Source of the DNA: Diphasiastrum complanatum
Lineage: Eukaryota; Streptophyta; Lycopodiopsida; Lycopodiales; Lycopodiaceae
Length of the DNA: 64,000 nt
Assembly: GCA_029204225.1 (NCBI GenBank)
Contig: MU832010.1
Location: 1 to 64,000, forward strand
Direction of reading: 5' to 3'
Part shown: positions 36,281 to 46,959 of the stretch, piece by piece
Layout of the letters: each line of letters begins with the position of its first letter
Position numbering within the stretch: the stretch's first letter is position 1
Program-made: the position numbers and the translations under genes
The notes under the pieces: model-generated
What the model was told of the DNA's origin: nothing
Seen by the model: the letters and a program-made list of their open reading frames with translations, nothing else
Databases searched by the model: none

Positions 36281-38175
36281 TTACGGTTCTCAGAAATTTT
36301 AACCTGGAACCGTGGTGAACCGTACAGGTAATTAGTTAATTATTTAATTAAATTTTTTTTTTGTCCCACCCCCAAAAATAGAACAAAAAAATGCCAAAAA
36401 AATTCCAGAAAAAGCAGATTTGTAGGGAGTTTAGATTATTTACTTCAAATTATTTAATGGCTTCTTCTTTTTTTAACTACCCACCCCCCAAAAACAGCCC
36501 AAAAAAGGTAAAAAAAAGGCCAAAAAAGTTGAAAAAATACCCAAATTGTTAAGAGAGACAGGGAGACAGAGAGAGGGGGATCCATAGTACATAAACTGGC
36601 CATCTATCTGGAAAACAAGTGAGATGCTCTGTATATAATCTCATCATATAGAGCCCGCCACATACGGCTGGGGTCTAACCTCAAAAAAATACAGTGTGAA
36701 TGGAACAAAAATGAACAACATGACAACATCTACAACATGTTCTCAAGATGCTTGTGTGGCATCCGGATCATCAAAATCATCTAACTCATCCTCCTCTATC
36801 ACAACCTGACTGAAGTCATGTAAAACCTCTCCCTCAATCTGTCCCTGACAAAGTGATGCGAGATGCACCTCTGCCAGAGCCACACGGCCTCCCTGTCTAT
36901 GTGCCACTGTCTGACTAGAACCTCTGCCTCTCTGGGAAGACCTCCTGCCAGATCCTGGAGGCCTTCCTGGAAGCCTCCGAGCTGGTGTTGTGGAAGCAAA
37001 TGTAGTAGGAGGCGTCGCTGATGCAAGAATGGATGTGGCACGAGATGCAGGCACCTTGAATGTAGGCGGAGTGTATGAATACGGCTATACTACAGGCTGG
37101 GCAGGGACAGGCTACTGTAAGATGAGGCCGAGGCTGTACACCAATCGGAAAAGCCGGTGTAACATGGAGAGGTGGTCCACGGAGGCGACGTGCAGGTGCA
37201 GGTGGTGGAATGTGGGGGGCAGCTGCATAAGTGCAGCAACCGGAGTGAGTGGCTGAGCAGGAGGTACCGTATGTGTCGGCGCTGTATGCCTGGGAGCTGC
37301 ATGAATAGGAGCCGTACGAGTGGCAGTCATATGTGTACCAGCAGCTGATGGTGCTAGATGTGGCTGAGTGCGTGCATGTGGTGAGAGCCACCCTAGATCA
37401 TCAATGTCATCCTCACCCTGTCCATATCGAAGGAGGTCTGACATGGTCCTCTGGTGAACACGGCGGGTCCGATCTGCATCATCATCAACGTGAACATCTG
37501 CAGGGGCCTGTGAATCTTGCACACCATCAATCCCTCCCACAGTGGCACAAGCATCTCCACCATCTGCTGTATCCCCTGCAAAAGCGTCCTGTGCCATATG
37601 GCCAGCATCCCCAACATGTGCTGCATCCACTGTCTCTCTCTCGTGCTATATATCCTCTGGTAGTGGATCAGGTCGATACACATCCTGCTCTGGTAGATCT
37701 GGCTCATACATCCCTGCCATCATCCTCTAATCGATCATCCTCCAGGCCATAGCCTAGGTCTGCCTCAAGCTTTGCCTCAGCAATGGTCTCTAATCCTGGA
37801 GAAGCGATACCCAAATCATCATCATCCTCCTCCTCATCAGCACCCATGCCCCTACCTGTCCCCTGGCCAGCACCTGTATCCTGATCATGACCCACTCTGT
37901 CCCTCAATAACCGTCTAACCCGCAACATCTCTCTCTCTGTCTCTGCCACAATGTCAGCCACAACATCAGCCCTCGGCATGGGTATGGTGGAATCAGTGGG
38001 ATCATCAACGCCCAGTAAACAATCCGAGGGTAACTCCTCTAGAGGGTCCACGTCTGTCACTCAACCTTGCATTGGTGTTGCAAAAAACCAGCCGTGTCAT
38101 CTGTGCAATACAAAAGCGACTACGCCTTTTCGTGTGGATTACAAAAAATGTGCTCCACTTGCACTCGCATACACT
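36281..38175 (-). mobile_element. hAT-B copy 2, 3' half
   Basis: The end region at 36,283-36,345 carries GTGGTGAACCGTAC words matching, inverted, the hAT-B 5' end at 33.05-33.13 kb. Minus-strand coding text begins with the dimerisation domain at 38,175-38,065 (CECKWSTFFVIHTKRRSRF...TRLVFCNTNARL). It runs into the acidic tail VDPLEELPSDCLLGVDDPTD (38,050-37,990), which is nearly the same as the antisense text at 24,230-24,330. Then come MSDLLRYGQGEDDIDDLGWL (about 37,440) and a basic AT-hook-like RLPGRPPGSGRRSSQRGRG at about 36,980. This supplies the C-terminus that copy 1 has lost. Confidence 0.75.
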
Positions 38176-38379
38176 CAGACATGAGGATCCGGGCCGAAGT
38201 GCCCGCGTTCGCGTCAGACGCCTGGACGCGTCCGACCCCCGGACGCGGGGTCGGACGCGTCCTTTTTTTTTATTTTTTTATTTTTTGGGCCCTGGACTCG
38301 TTTTTTTTTTCTTTTTAAAAAAGGACGCGGGCCCTGCGGACAGTCCGCAAAACCCGAGACTACAGCGAAAGAGGGCGGA

Positions 38380-38560
38380 AGAGAGAGAGAGAGTGAGTGG
38401 GAGAGGCATAGAGAGAGAGAGAGATGGTGTGTGTGTGTGTGATGAGTTGTGTGTGTGTGTGTGTGTGTGTGTGAAAAGATATTGTTGATTTGTGTGCATA
38501 CAGTTGTGTGTGTGGTGATCTGTGTGTGAGAGAGAGAGAGGAAGAGACAGAGAGTGTGAG
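38380..38560 (+). repeat. (GA)n and (TG)n microsatellites
   Basis: GAGAGAGAGA runs at 38,382-38,425 and 38,528-38,542, and a TG run at 38,447-38,473, inside the insertion. Confidence 0.9.
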
Positions 38561-38835
38561 GGACGGAAAGAGGGAGGATTGGTGGTGTGTCGTAGGCATT
38601 GCACCACAGATATGTGCAGATTCAACATCAAAGCTGCACTTGTGTAGCATACACTTAAACCCCAAACAGGACGAGGAAACGACCGACGGTTGGCCCACAA
38701 CGTCCGTCCGAAGTTCGACGTTAAACAGGGCTTCAGGGACACTTTGTCCGGTCGAGATCTGAAAACTAGGAGATGTTTCGGAGCCCCCGTGCTGGTACGC
38801 AAAATTTCGACATCATTTTGTAGCGTGTTGAAGTA

Positions 38836-39050
38836 GTGCCACAAGTAATTAGTAAGTTGTTGAAGTTCATTCGGGGAGAAACCGATCTCATCAACCGAGT
38901 CACAGTAGTGTATAGGTCTTGTGGTTTTCTGTAGTGAATGACACAATTTTGCATAAGTAGTTAGTAAGCTGTTGAAGTTCATCCGGGGGGGGAACCCATC
39001 TCATCATATAAGTCTTAGACATAGTAGTGTGTCGGTCTTGTGGTTTCCCG
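38836..39050 (+). repeat. two-copy tandem repeat, unit about 110 bp
   Basis: Landmarks AGTAAGTTGTTGAAGTTCAT, CATCTC/GATCTC ATCA, TAGTAGTG and GGTCTTGTGGTTT occur in order at 38,852-38,925 and again at 38,961-39,040, with about 20% divergence by eye. Confidence 0.85.
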
Positions 39051-39704
39051 TCTCGAGAGCTTGTCACTCTTCTGGTGAGCCCCAATTTCCCCCAGAGACT
39101 TCTGCTCCTGAGAGCTTGTCACTCTTTTGGTGAGCGTTCACCTCTCCCCAATCCTCTGGTGAGCATTCACTTCCTTGAGACGGTCACTAATGCACCCTAA
39201 ACCCTAAACCAGTAATATGTTTGCCATACAAACCATCATCTTCACTCGAAACCACTCTCAGATCTTTCTTTGCCGCTTTTTTGGAGCTTAGTTCCCAATG
39301 AAGGTTCGTAATAATTTATGAACTGCTCATTAGCCATGGTTGTTTAGTAATATCTCAGTTATGAGAGGCATGGCCCAGTGCTTAGGTCTGTTGCAGATTT
39401 TTTTGCAAATTTTTTTGGTACCGTTTTCCTATTTTTTAACAGGAGGGGGCAGGTGGGTGCCAGACACCCTCTGATAATTAATTCCGGGGGAAAAACAAGG
39501 GCCATAAATTGCTTTTACTTTGCTTTTGGGATAGGGGACAGTGTAGGCAGGTGCCTATATTTTCTTCTTTTTTTTTGGAAAAAAAAATTTGCAAAAAATC
39601 GGACGCGGACGCGCCTTCTTTTTTTTTGGAAAAAAAAATTTGCAAAAAATCGGACGCGGACGCACCCTTGGCGCGTCCGCGTCCGCCATCCGCTTCCTTA
39701 GCAC

Positions 39705-39860
39705 CAGAGAAACAATCCTATTGACAATCATAAAATTCAAAAAAGGGTTTTAGTTTATTTCATCCATTTAACACCCATCCTTAATCTCATAGAATTTGGT
39801 GGGTAAAGAAATACCTGTGATAGCACTCGCAAGGCCAGCTTTTGTAGAGCTGGGCAGATC
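39705..39860 (-). mobile_element. hAT-B copy 2, continuation beyond the insertion
   Basis: ATAGAATTTGGTGGGTAAAG and GATAGCACTCGCAAGG match 24,525-24,570 of hAT-B copy 1. On the minus strand it encodes the ALQKLA-side of the pre-dimerisation segment. It stops at about 39,857 against another hAT end. Confidence 0.75.
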
Positions 39861-39877
39861 CACACAAGGAATTGGGA

Positions 39878-40215
39878 TTGACAACCAATGTTTCATCGAA
39901 ACGCATTTTGAACAAAGAAACACGTTTGAAACGCCCCGTTCGAAACAAGCCCATTTCACAACGCATTTTTTACGTTCGAACCGACTGTTAAAAAACGCAA
40001 ATTTTTTTGACTCGAAGCGACCATATACAACTTCTCCTCTTGAAATTGCATTCTCTAGAGCATTCTCGTGAAATTAAATGTATCTACTTGGCACTAGTCT
40101 TTCTATGACATTTCTAAACTCCAAAAAACCCATTAAAACACATTTTCAAAAAAAAAACAAAAAATCCTAAAAATTTCCCGTTTCAAACGTGTTTCAAACA
40201 CGTTTCGAAACGAGA
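39878..40215. mobile_element. miniature hAT-A-related element
   Basis: The left side CAATGTTTCATCGAAACGC resembles the hAT-A 5' end (CAGTGCTTCATCGAAACA). The right half (40,040-40,205) is the reverse complement of the hAT-A 3' end region (26,890-27,090), sharing CATTCTCTAGAGCATTCTC, ATGTATCTACTT and CGTTTCGAAACG. About 335 bp with both ends and no coding capacity fits a MITE derived from hAT-A. Confidence 0.6.
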
Positions 40216-40219
40216 CTCA

Positions 40220-40700
40220 AAAAAATTTAGTAGATTGTAGTATGTACTCCTTAGATACTAGATTTCAGACTAGAGATTCTAGTAAGCACTAAGTTGTAAC
40301 CTGCACATAGGAGAGCGTCCTCATGAAGAATCTATAAACTTCCTTCTACTCTTGAAATACAAGTGGCATGTAACATTGATCTCATCAAGATTGACTTGCA
40401 CAATTTTCATCACAATTCAGATTCATAATTTACAATTCATGAATCACGATTTGCTTGAGACTTGAAAGTTGAGAAAGTTAGAACTTAGAACTACAAATCA
40501 CAATTACATATTAGTTTTACTTGCATAGGCTGGAGAAGTCTTCATCTTGCTCAACAATTAGTGATGTGCACATACACCAACTTGTCCAACTGTGAAGTGT
40601 GGACTATTCCTCCACTTTGCTTGAATCAAAGAGTAGACACCCCAATTTCTCTCACAAAATGTAAGTAGCAAGCAATCATGCGAGAGGTTCCCAATTGCAA
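40220..40700 (-). mobile_element. hAT-A-related 3' coding fragment
   Basis: The minus strand at about 40,690-40,560 shows a decayed dimerisation segment: ERNWGVYSLIQAKWRNS followed by a VGQVGVCAHH-like end. It corresponds to hAT-A exon 28,660-28,360. The flanks are the same kind of AT-rich intron sequence. Not functional. Confidence 0.6.
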
Positions 40701-40887
40701 GTCTTTGTAATACGGGAACTGTTGAGAGTTTTCTGGAGCAGCCAGGGTTGTAGGAGGCCGCTTTCTACAGTGGGAACTTCAGTGCAAGTACTAAGTGGAT
40801 CTTGGACAAGTGCTAGGACAGCCATACAGGGGGATAGTTTCAAATCCAGGAGCTGAGGGTTACTGAGCAAGTGCCTGCATACCCTAG

Positions 40888-41438
40888 TTGGATGAAAATC
40901 CTAGTTTACCTTCTGTGTATTATTTCTATCCAGCTATGACTAGTCTTTCAAAGAGCATGTTGAGTGAAGCCAGCCGGCTTGATGGCACTAATTTTAGTGT
41001 TTGGAAAGTCAAGATCAAGAACATTCTTGAGGATAAAGAATGTTGGAAGCTTGCGACAGGTGAGGAGCCTGTTCCAACATCAGAACCTGAGCTCAAGGAC
41101 TACATCAAGAGAGGGGAGAAGGCACACAAAATCATCAATATGTCTGTAAGGGATAATGTTATTGCTTTAATCAGGTTAGCCAAAGGGCCTAGAGATGCAT
41201 GGCACATTCTTTGTGCATTGTATGTAACAACAAATACAGCTAGACTTCTTTACTTGAAGAACAAGTTGTATACGCTCAGGATGGAGACAAGGGAGACAGT
41301 CACTGACCATCTTATTAAAATCCAGGATCTTAAATATCAGCTTTTTGTGCCTGGAGAGGCTATTGCTGACAAAGACTTGGTGCCAATAGTTCTGAATAGC
41401 TTGTCATATGCTTACCGAAACTTTGTTATGATGATATC
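40888..41438 (+). mobile_element. copia-2 gag, 5' part
   Basis: The likely start is ATG 40936 (MTSLSKSMLSEASRLDGTNF). It has the copia gag motifs FSVWKVKIKNILEDKECWKL, LRMETRETVTDHLIKIQDLK and VPIVLNSLSYAYRNFVMM. The frame is broken after ATATC at 41,434-41,438 by gypsy-A. Its continuation, ISVRDKIPTYEEVYGLLLHE, is found inverted at 43,951-43,816. The 5' LTR was not recognised. Confidence 0.85.
41434..41438 (+). repeat. target-site duplication of gypsy-A (left copy)
   Basis: ATATC precedes the TGTTACGAG LTR start. The other copy is 43951-43947 on the minus strand, just after the 3' LTR end TTACA. Confidence 0.85.
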
Positions 41439-41635
41439 TGTTACGAGCTCGTGACCAGTGCCGAACCCTAGAGAACACAGATAGGTCAGATACCACAGTC
41501 CGGGTCGTGTCCAGCGTACACGACCAACAGGGCAAGACAGTGTGAGTGGTGTGCCCCAGCACGGTCCATAGCCATGGCGGGCCTAACACAGTCTAGGGAC
41601 CCTGTCAGCAGGATAGGGCCCCCAGTTGGGTCTCG
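41439..41635 (+). mobile_element. gypsy-A 5' LTR, truncated
   Basis: Starts TGTTACGAGCTCGTGACCAG and follows the 3' LTR (44,309-43,952, minus) closely as far as CAGTTGGGTCTCG at about 41,635. The last ~160 bp and the primer-binding site are absent. Confidence 0.85.
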
Positions 41636-41744
41636 CAGTTCTCAGAAAGAGCTAAGTCATCTTTCCTTTCCTTGTACAGTTGTAAATTAGTTTTTTTTGA
41701 CTTTTTTCATCAGAAGTTAAGGTACCTCTCTTTCAGTTCCGAAA

Positions 41745-43815
41745 ATGACCACTCCTCAGGGACCTGATCAACCCCCGGAGAGAGGCTTCGACAAACTTGA
41801 AACAGAAGCCTTAGCTTACAGTAAAGGGAAAGAACCTATGGAAATGGAAGAACAGGAACAGTTCGCCGAAGAACTCGACGAACTGGTTACCAAGGAGCAG
41901 TTTCTCCAGTTGGTAACAAAAGTGGATGAACTGAAGTTGGCATTAGCCAATTTCAAGTCCAGTGTGGACGACTCGTTCGTTGAACTCAAAAGCTTGATTT
42001 TGAGTTCTGCGAAAGGCAGCGTCCTCCACTTCTCAGTTATCCCCTTCCCCACTTCCATCAGTTTCGGGTGAGACTTTACGGTCTCACCCCAGTGTCTTTA
42101 AAGATTTAAAGCCTCCTACTTTTAATGGGGAAGAGAAGGATAGAAATGCAGACATTCTACAAACCTTCCTCAGCAAATGGAAGAACATTCATACTCTTAA
42201 ACATACCCCTGACCATTTGCAAGCTATTGAGGCCAGTCTTTCCTCAGGGCCCATGGCCTATAAGTGGTGGTTAAATCTCCAGGAGACTGGGCAGACTCCC
42301 CGGTCATGGAAAGCTTTTGAAGAAGCCTTCCTAAGAGAATTCCTACTGAAAATGAACTTGATTGAGCTTCGCCCAGATCAGTCATGTCGAATTCTGAGAA
42401 CAGCATCTGTTTTGAATCCTTGACCATATTGACATTGTTGTTGAAGAGCAACGTATCATCAACATACAAGGTGATGATAATGAAGGATTGCAGCACTAAC
42501 TTTGAATAAACGTTGTAATCAGTAGTGCTTGGTTTAAATCCTTGTTCAATGAGGAATGTGTTGATCCTCTGAAACGAAGCTCTGGCAGACTGTTTCAAGC
42601 CTTACAGTGCTTTATGGAGTTTACAGACATGATTCTTCATGCCTTCCAGAACGTATCCTTCGGGCTGGATCATGTAGATATCAGAACAGTAATGCACAAG
42701 TCCCTCATCCAATATATCTCGCAATATCGAGAAGCAATTTTAAAGATTAAAAATATGGATGATTATCAGAAAATTAGGGGATTTGTCCGTGGCCTCAAAG
42801 ATGAATATAAAGTAGAGGTCCAGAGAAACTCGCCTACTACCCTTGAGCAAGCTCTCAGATATGCTCAAATCTATGATGATTCAGTGGGTAGGAAGAGGGC
42901 GAGACAGCAGCCACTTTCTGAGCAGCCTCCTCAGAAAGACTTTCAATTTAAAAAGAAATTTTTAAAAAGAAAGAATCAAGATAAATTTATAAGTGAAGCT
43001 CCTCAGAAACGCCCTTCACTCATACAGCCCTTAAAACCAGATGATTTTGAGAAAGCCAAACAAGAACGTTTGTGCTTTGTGTGTATGGGCAAGGGACACA
43101 CAGTCAGACAGTGTCCCAAGGGGCCTTTCACTAAAAAAGATAAGAAAGATAAGAAACAAGTTCATCTTGTTCAGACTGTAAGTTTTCCCAGTGACTCGGC
43201 AGCTTCCGAGATCAAAGTGTATCATGAAGATCATGAACACTGTTGCCAGCTGACCTCTACAATGCTAGCGAGACCCTTTAGCTTTGGGCTGCATGACCTA
43301 GTACGTATGCATGGGAAAGTTGGTAACCAGTCAGTAAGAGTTATGGTTGATGATGGGGCAACCCATAATTTCATCAACTACACCCTGGTTAAAAAGCTTA
43401 AACTACCAGAAGTACCTAGTCAGCATAGGTACATAGTTTCATTAGCTAAGGGTGAAGATAAAAAAATATGGGAAACTATGGTTAGTATTTTGAATCTTGG
43501 AATTCAGGGGTACCAAGATGAAATAAACTTTCAGATAATGCACCTGGATCGCACAGATATTGTTCTCGGGAGAGATTGGCTCTACAGTTTAGGACCTTCC
43601 CTCCACAGAAACTATCAGGAGAACACCCTCAGCTTTCAGCATAAAGGCCGAGAGATCCAGTTGCATGGGGAGCATGATGTTCCCAACAGTCCTATGGTCT
43701 GCAGTTCAGAGCTCTGTCAGTTAATCGAAGACGAAGACCATCAGGTATTTTTATGTGACTTTCAGTTTATTCCTGAAGTTTCTATTTCAAGTTCTATAAA
43801 GCAGAAAATCAGTAG
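41745..43815 (+). pseudogene. gypsy-A gag-protease (broken)
   Basis: 41745-42071 encodes the gag N-terminus (MTTPQGPDQPPERGF, Glu-rich). A frameshift leads to 42217-42345, AYKWWLNLQETGQTPRSWKA and FEEAFLREF. A foreign copia fragment then intervenes, and gag resumes at about 42,690 (SLIQYISQYREAILKIKNMD, RGFVRGLKDEYKVEV). A CCHC knuckle CFVCMGKGHTVRQC lies at about 43,073-43,114. A protease of retropepsin type follows, MVDDGATHNFINYTLV at about 43,343, reading DDGA rather than D(S/T)GA. Its flap-like end is DIVLGRDWLYSLGP. The frame stops at the inversion junction at about 43,815. Confidence 0.85.
42345..42690 (-). mobile_element. copia RT fragment embedded in the gypsy-A gag
   Basis: The minus strand encodes IYMIQPEGYVLEGMKNHVCK, then LHKAL*GLKQSARASFQRIN, EQGFKPSTTDYNVYSKL, IITLYVDDTLLFNNNV and SEFDMTDLGEAQ, a copia reverse transcriptase around the YVDD box. 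It has one stop. It separates the two halves of the gag on the plus strand. I did not find LTRs or a clear duplication, so filler DNA or templated repair is more likely than ordinary insertion. Confidence 0.85.
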
Positions 43816-43951
43816 TTTTTTGCTTCTTCTTAGAAGCAAAAGCATGCCCTAGGAAATCCTCCCTCTTGGAGAGATTAGCTCTCCTCATCTCCTCATGCAA
43901 CAAGAGACCATATACCTCTTCATAGGTAGGAATTTTGTCCCTCACAGATAT
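43816..43951 (-). mobile_element. copia-2 gag, 3' part, inverted
   Basis: The minus strand encodes ISVRDKIPTYEEVYGLLLHE, then EMRRANLSKREDFLGHAF. Read after the duplicated ATATC, it continues the frame interrupted at 41,438 without loss of a base. Confidence 0.85.
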
Positions 43952-44309
43952 TGTAATAGATCCTAACACCACAGTAGGGCAAACACTGACTGATCCACCC
44001 AACCTTGCCTACCCCCTGATATAGAGTAAGCCCCTCCTAGCCCAGTGTGAGGACTGGTAGCATGCAACTGCCAAGTGTCGGCCACGTGTCACTGACGTGG
44101 CCGACTGCACGTCGAGACCCAACTGGGGGCCCTATCCTGCTGACAGGGTCCCTAGATTGTGTTAGGCCCGCCATGGCTATGGACCGTGCTGGGGCACACT
44201 ACTCACACTGTCTAGCCCTGTTGGTCGTGTACGCTGGACACGACCCTGACTGTGGTATCTGACCTATCTGTGTTCTCTAGGGTTCGGCACTGGTCACGAG
44301 CTCGTAACA
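43952..44309 (-). mobile_element. gypsy-A 3' LTR
   Basis: On the minus strand it runs from TGTTACGAGC to CTATTACA (358 bp). It is preceded by a polypurine tract AAGGGGGAGGGAG (44,322-44,310) and followed by ATATC. Confidence 0.9.
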
Positions 44310-44320
44310 CTCCCTCCCCC

Positions 44321-46954
44321 TTAAGAACCGTCTTGGTCCTCTAAGACAAAGTCTGGAAAAATCTTGCAAAGGACGCTGCCTCTTTCCCAAGTGGCATTCT
44401 CAACAGGCTGATCATTCCACTTAACCAGATATTCTCGGTATAGAGTATGACGAGTCTGCGTCTCTCTACTATCAAGAATCTCCTCTTGTTCATGTGGAGG
44501 TTGCTGAGAATCCAATGGGAGAACTAGAACACTGTCCCCTACCAGATTTTCTGATCTGGCTAAGGCTTTTCGTAACTGACTTACATGAAAAACTGGAAAA
44601 ACCTTACTGCTGTGTGGGAGTTCTAGTTCATAGGTGACCTCGCCTAGTCTCCTACTGATAGTAAAGGGACCACAATACCTTGGAGACAACTTAGCACACA
44701 CTCCTGATTTGAGGGTTTTAGAGTCAACTGGAACTCTCAAGTAGACTTTCTCACCAACGGAAAACTGCACATCCCGTCTGTGTGGATCTGCATAATGCCT
44801 GGCTCGATCCTGGGACTGCCTAATGCTACGCTTAGCATGTTCTATCATCTGGTTTAGGTCCTCTAAAAAGTTTCTGGCTGCTTCAACTTTTTCTTGTTTA
44901 AACCCTACAGCTGTGGGTGAGCGTGGCTGAAAACCATACATCAGCATAAATGGGCTGTATCCCGTAGCTGAATGTTTGGTACTGTTGTAAGCAAACTCTA
45001 ATATTGAGAGATATTCCTCCCAATTAGTCTGCTTCTTGCTGACGTATGCACAAAGCATATCCTCCAGCACCTGATTTACCCTCTCTGTTTGACCGTCCGT
45101 ATGTGGATGGTCGATGGTACTCATATTAAGTTTAGTATGGAGATGATGGAATACTGCCCTCCAAAAATTCCCACTAAACTTACCGTCCCGGTCGCTGACT
45201 ATGCCGGAAGGTAGACCGAACAATTTAAATAGTCCGTCTACAAACAACCTCGCTAACTCTGGAGCTCTAACGGTTGTTTTGGTCGGAATGAAATGAGCCA
45301 TTTTGGTCAGACGGTCAACTGTGACCCATATAGCGTCATTACCCGAGTCTCTCCAGCGTTTTGAGCTGGACCCTGCCAGGTATAACTTTTTTCCTTCTCA
45401 CCATTCTTACTTCCATTTCGCAATCTGTCGTCGTATACTCGGACTCATCATCATCCTCAACGAAAGCTGCCGTATTCTTGGATGAACTGGCACCAGCTCC
45501 GGGAACTGGTTCTGGAGTCTGTAACTGTCTGCTCTGGACTGAGTTCCAGATAGTAGAGAAGAATGCATCATGCTGGCACTCCCCTCTCAAGGACTCGAGT
45601 TTTTCATTACGAATCTGAGTAAAACTCAGCTCGTTTATCATAGGCATTCTGCTAAGGGCATCTGCTACTGTATTAAATTTCCCCCGTCTATATCTGATAG
45701 ACATATCAAACTTGCATCAACTCTGCCCAACGAGCTTTCCGACCTCTAAGCTCAGGTTGATTGCAAAGGTATCTGAGATTAACATGGTCTGTCAGGACCT
45801 CAAAGTTGGCACCATGCAAATAATGCCTCCAAGTCTTAAGGGCATGGACTATAGAAAAGAGTTTCTTTTCATAGGCACTGTACCTAGTATGAGCTGGCTC
45901 GAGTTTTTTACTCTCGAACGCAACTAGTCGTCCACTCCGAGTTAGCACAACACCAACTACAAAGTCGCTAGTATCTGTTTCAACCACAAATGGCTGATTG
46001 GGGTCGACGACTTTTAGAACTGGTGCTGTAGCTAAGGCTGTTTTAAGAGCATCAAAGCTCTCCTGCTGTGCGGACTCCCAAATGAACTGTCATGGGAACT
46101 ACTATCTGAGCATATTCCTTGACAAATCATCTGTAATATCCCGCCAAACCAAGAAAGATCTGAAGTTCCAAAATATTCTGAGGTCTCAGCCAACTGAGTA
46201 TGGCTTTAACCTTATTCGGGTCCATCTTAATCCCATCTGACGAGATAATGTGACCCAAATATGCTACTTCTTCAACGAAGAATTCACATTTGGATTGTTT
46301 AGCATAAAGCTTATGCTTTGTGAGCAGTCGAAACACCTTTCTGAGGTGTTTTAGATGCTCCTTCCTCGTTTTGCTGTAGACGAGGATGCCATCTAAAAAT
46401 ACGACTACAAACTTACCCAAGTATGGTCTGAGGACACTGTTCATCAAGGTCATAAAGGTAGCTGGAGCATTAGTGAGCCCAAATGGCATCACCTTAAACT
46501 CATAATGACCATGACGAGTCCTAAAAGCTTTTTTCGAGACATCTTCCGACTTTATGCGGACTTGATGATATCCCGATCTGAGGTCTATTTTACTGAAAAA
46601 CTTAGCCCCGTCGAGTTGATCAAACAACTCGTCTGCCAAAGGCATAGGATATTTATTCTTAATTGTGACTTTATTGAGGGCTCTGTAATCTACGCAAAGA
46701 TGCATAGACCCCTCTTTCTTTTTCACCAATAGGACTGGTGAGGCCCATGGTGAACTACTGGTCTGAATTTGGCCTTTCCCAAGATAATCTGTTAACTGCC
46801 TAGTTATTTCTTCATCCTCGGTTCGGCTGACCCGATATGGAGGTTTAGAAACAGGTGCTGTACCTGGTACTAGGTTTATTACATGATCTACCTCTCTGCT
46901 AGGTGGTAAACCATTTGGCAAATCTTCAGGAAAAACATCTTTAAATTTAGACAA
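44321..46954 (-). pseudogene. gypsy-A pol (RT-RNase H-integrase-chromodomain), inverted half
   Basis: Minus strand. 46954-46127 encodes reverse transcriptase ([47 protein letters not shown]). The catalytic box reads FLDGILVYS, where YxDD-type boxes have a second Asp. 45987-45706 is RNase H (ETDTSDFVVGVVL, YSAYEKKLFSIVHALKTWRH, LTDHVNLRYL). 45704-45339 contains TVADALSR. 45301-44321 carries the integrase core from HFIPTKTTV (SDRDGKFSGNFWRAV, HTDGQTERVNQVLEDMLCAY) and a C-terminal chromodomain (YREYLVKWNDQPVENATWE). The integrase zinc-binding part between 45,340 and 45,301 is deleted. The Asp-to-Gly change, frameshifts and the deletion make it inactive. Confidence 0.9.
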
Positions 46955-46959
46955 TAAAG

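Larger units (their letters stand above)
38176..39704. mobile_element. 1.5-kb insertion with GGACGCG end repeats (unclassified)
   Basis: The two flanks, CGCATACACT before and AAACAATCCTATTGACAATC after, are contiguous in hAT-B copy 1 (24,431-24,465), so this block is an insertion. Words GGACGCG/CGCGTCC are clustered at both of its ends (38,218-38,262 and 39,600-39,690). No transposase is seen. A non-autonomous DNA element is likely. The right end also carries a direct repeat of about 45 bp (TCTTTTTTTTTGGAAAAAAA ... CGGACGCGGACGC, twice at 39,575-39,662). Confidence 0.6.

Noticed and set aside
37580-37610. Minus-strand text AGHMAQ as a candidate for the missing GHM segment of the MTG1-like GTPase
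   Set aside because: It lies inside the hAT-B acidic tail and lacks the neighbouring WFPGHM and EVRDAR context.
36990-37752. Plus-strand Cys/His- and Trp-rich frames around 37.0-37.7 kb
   Set aside because: Antisense to the Pro/acidic C-terminal tail of hAT-B copy 2, which links to a dimerisation domain on the minus strand.
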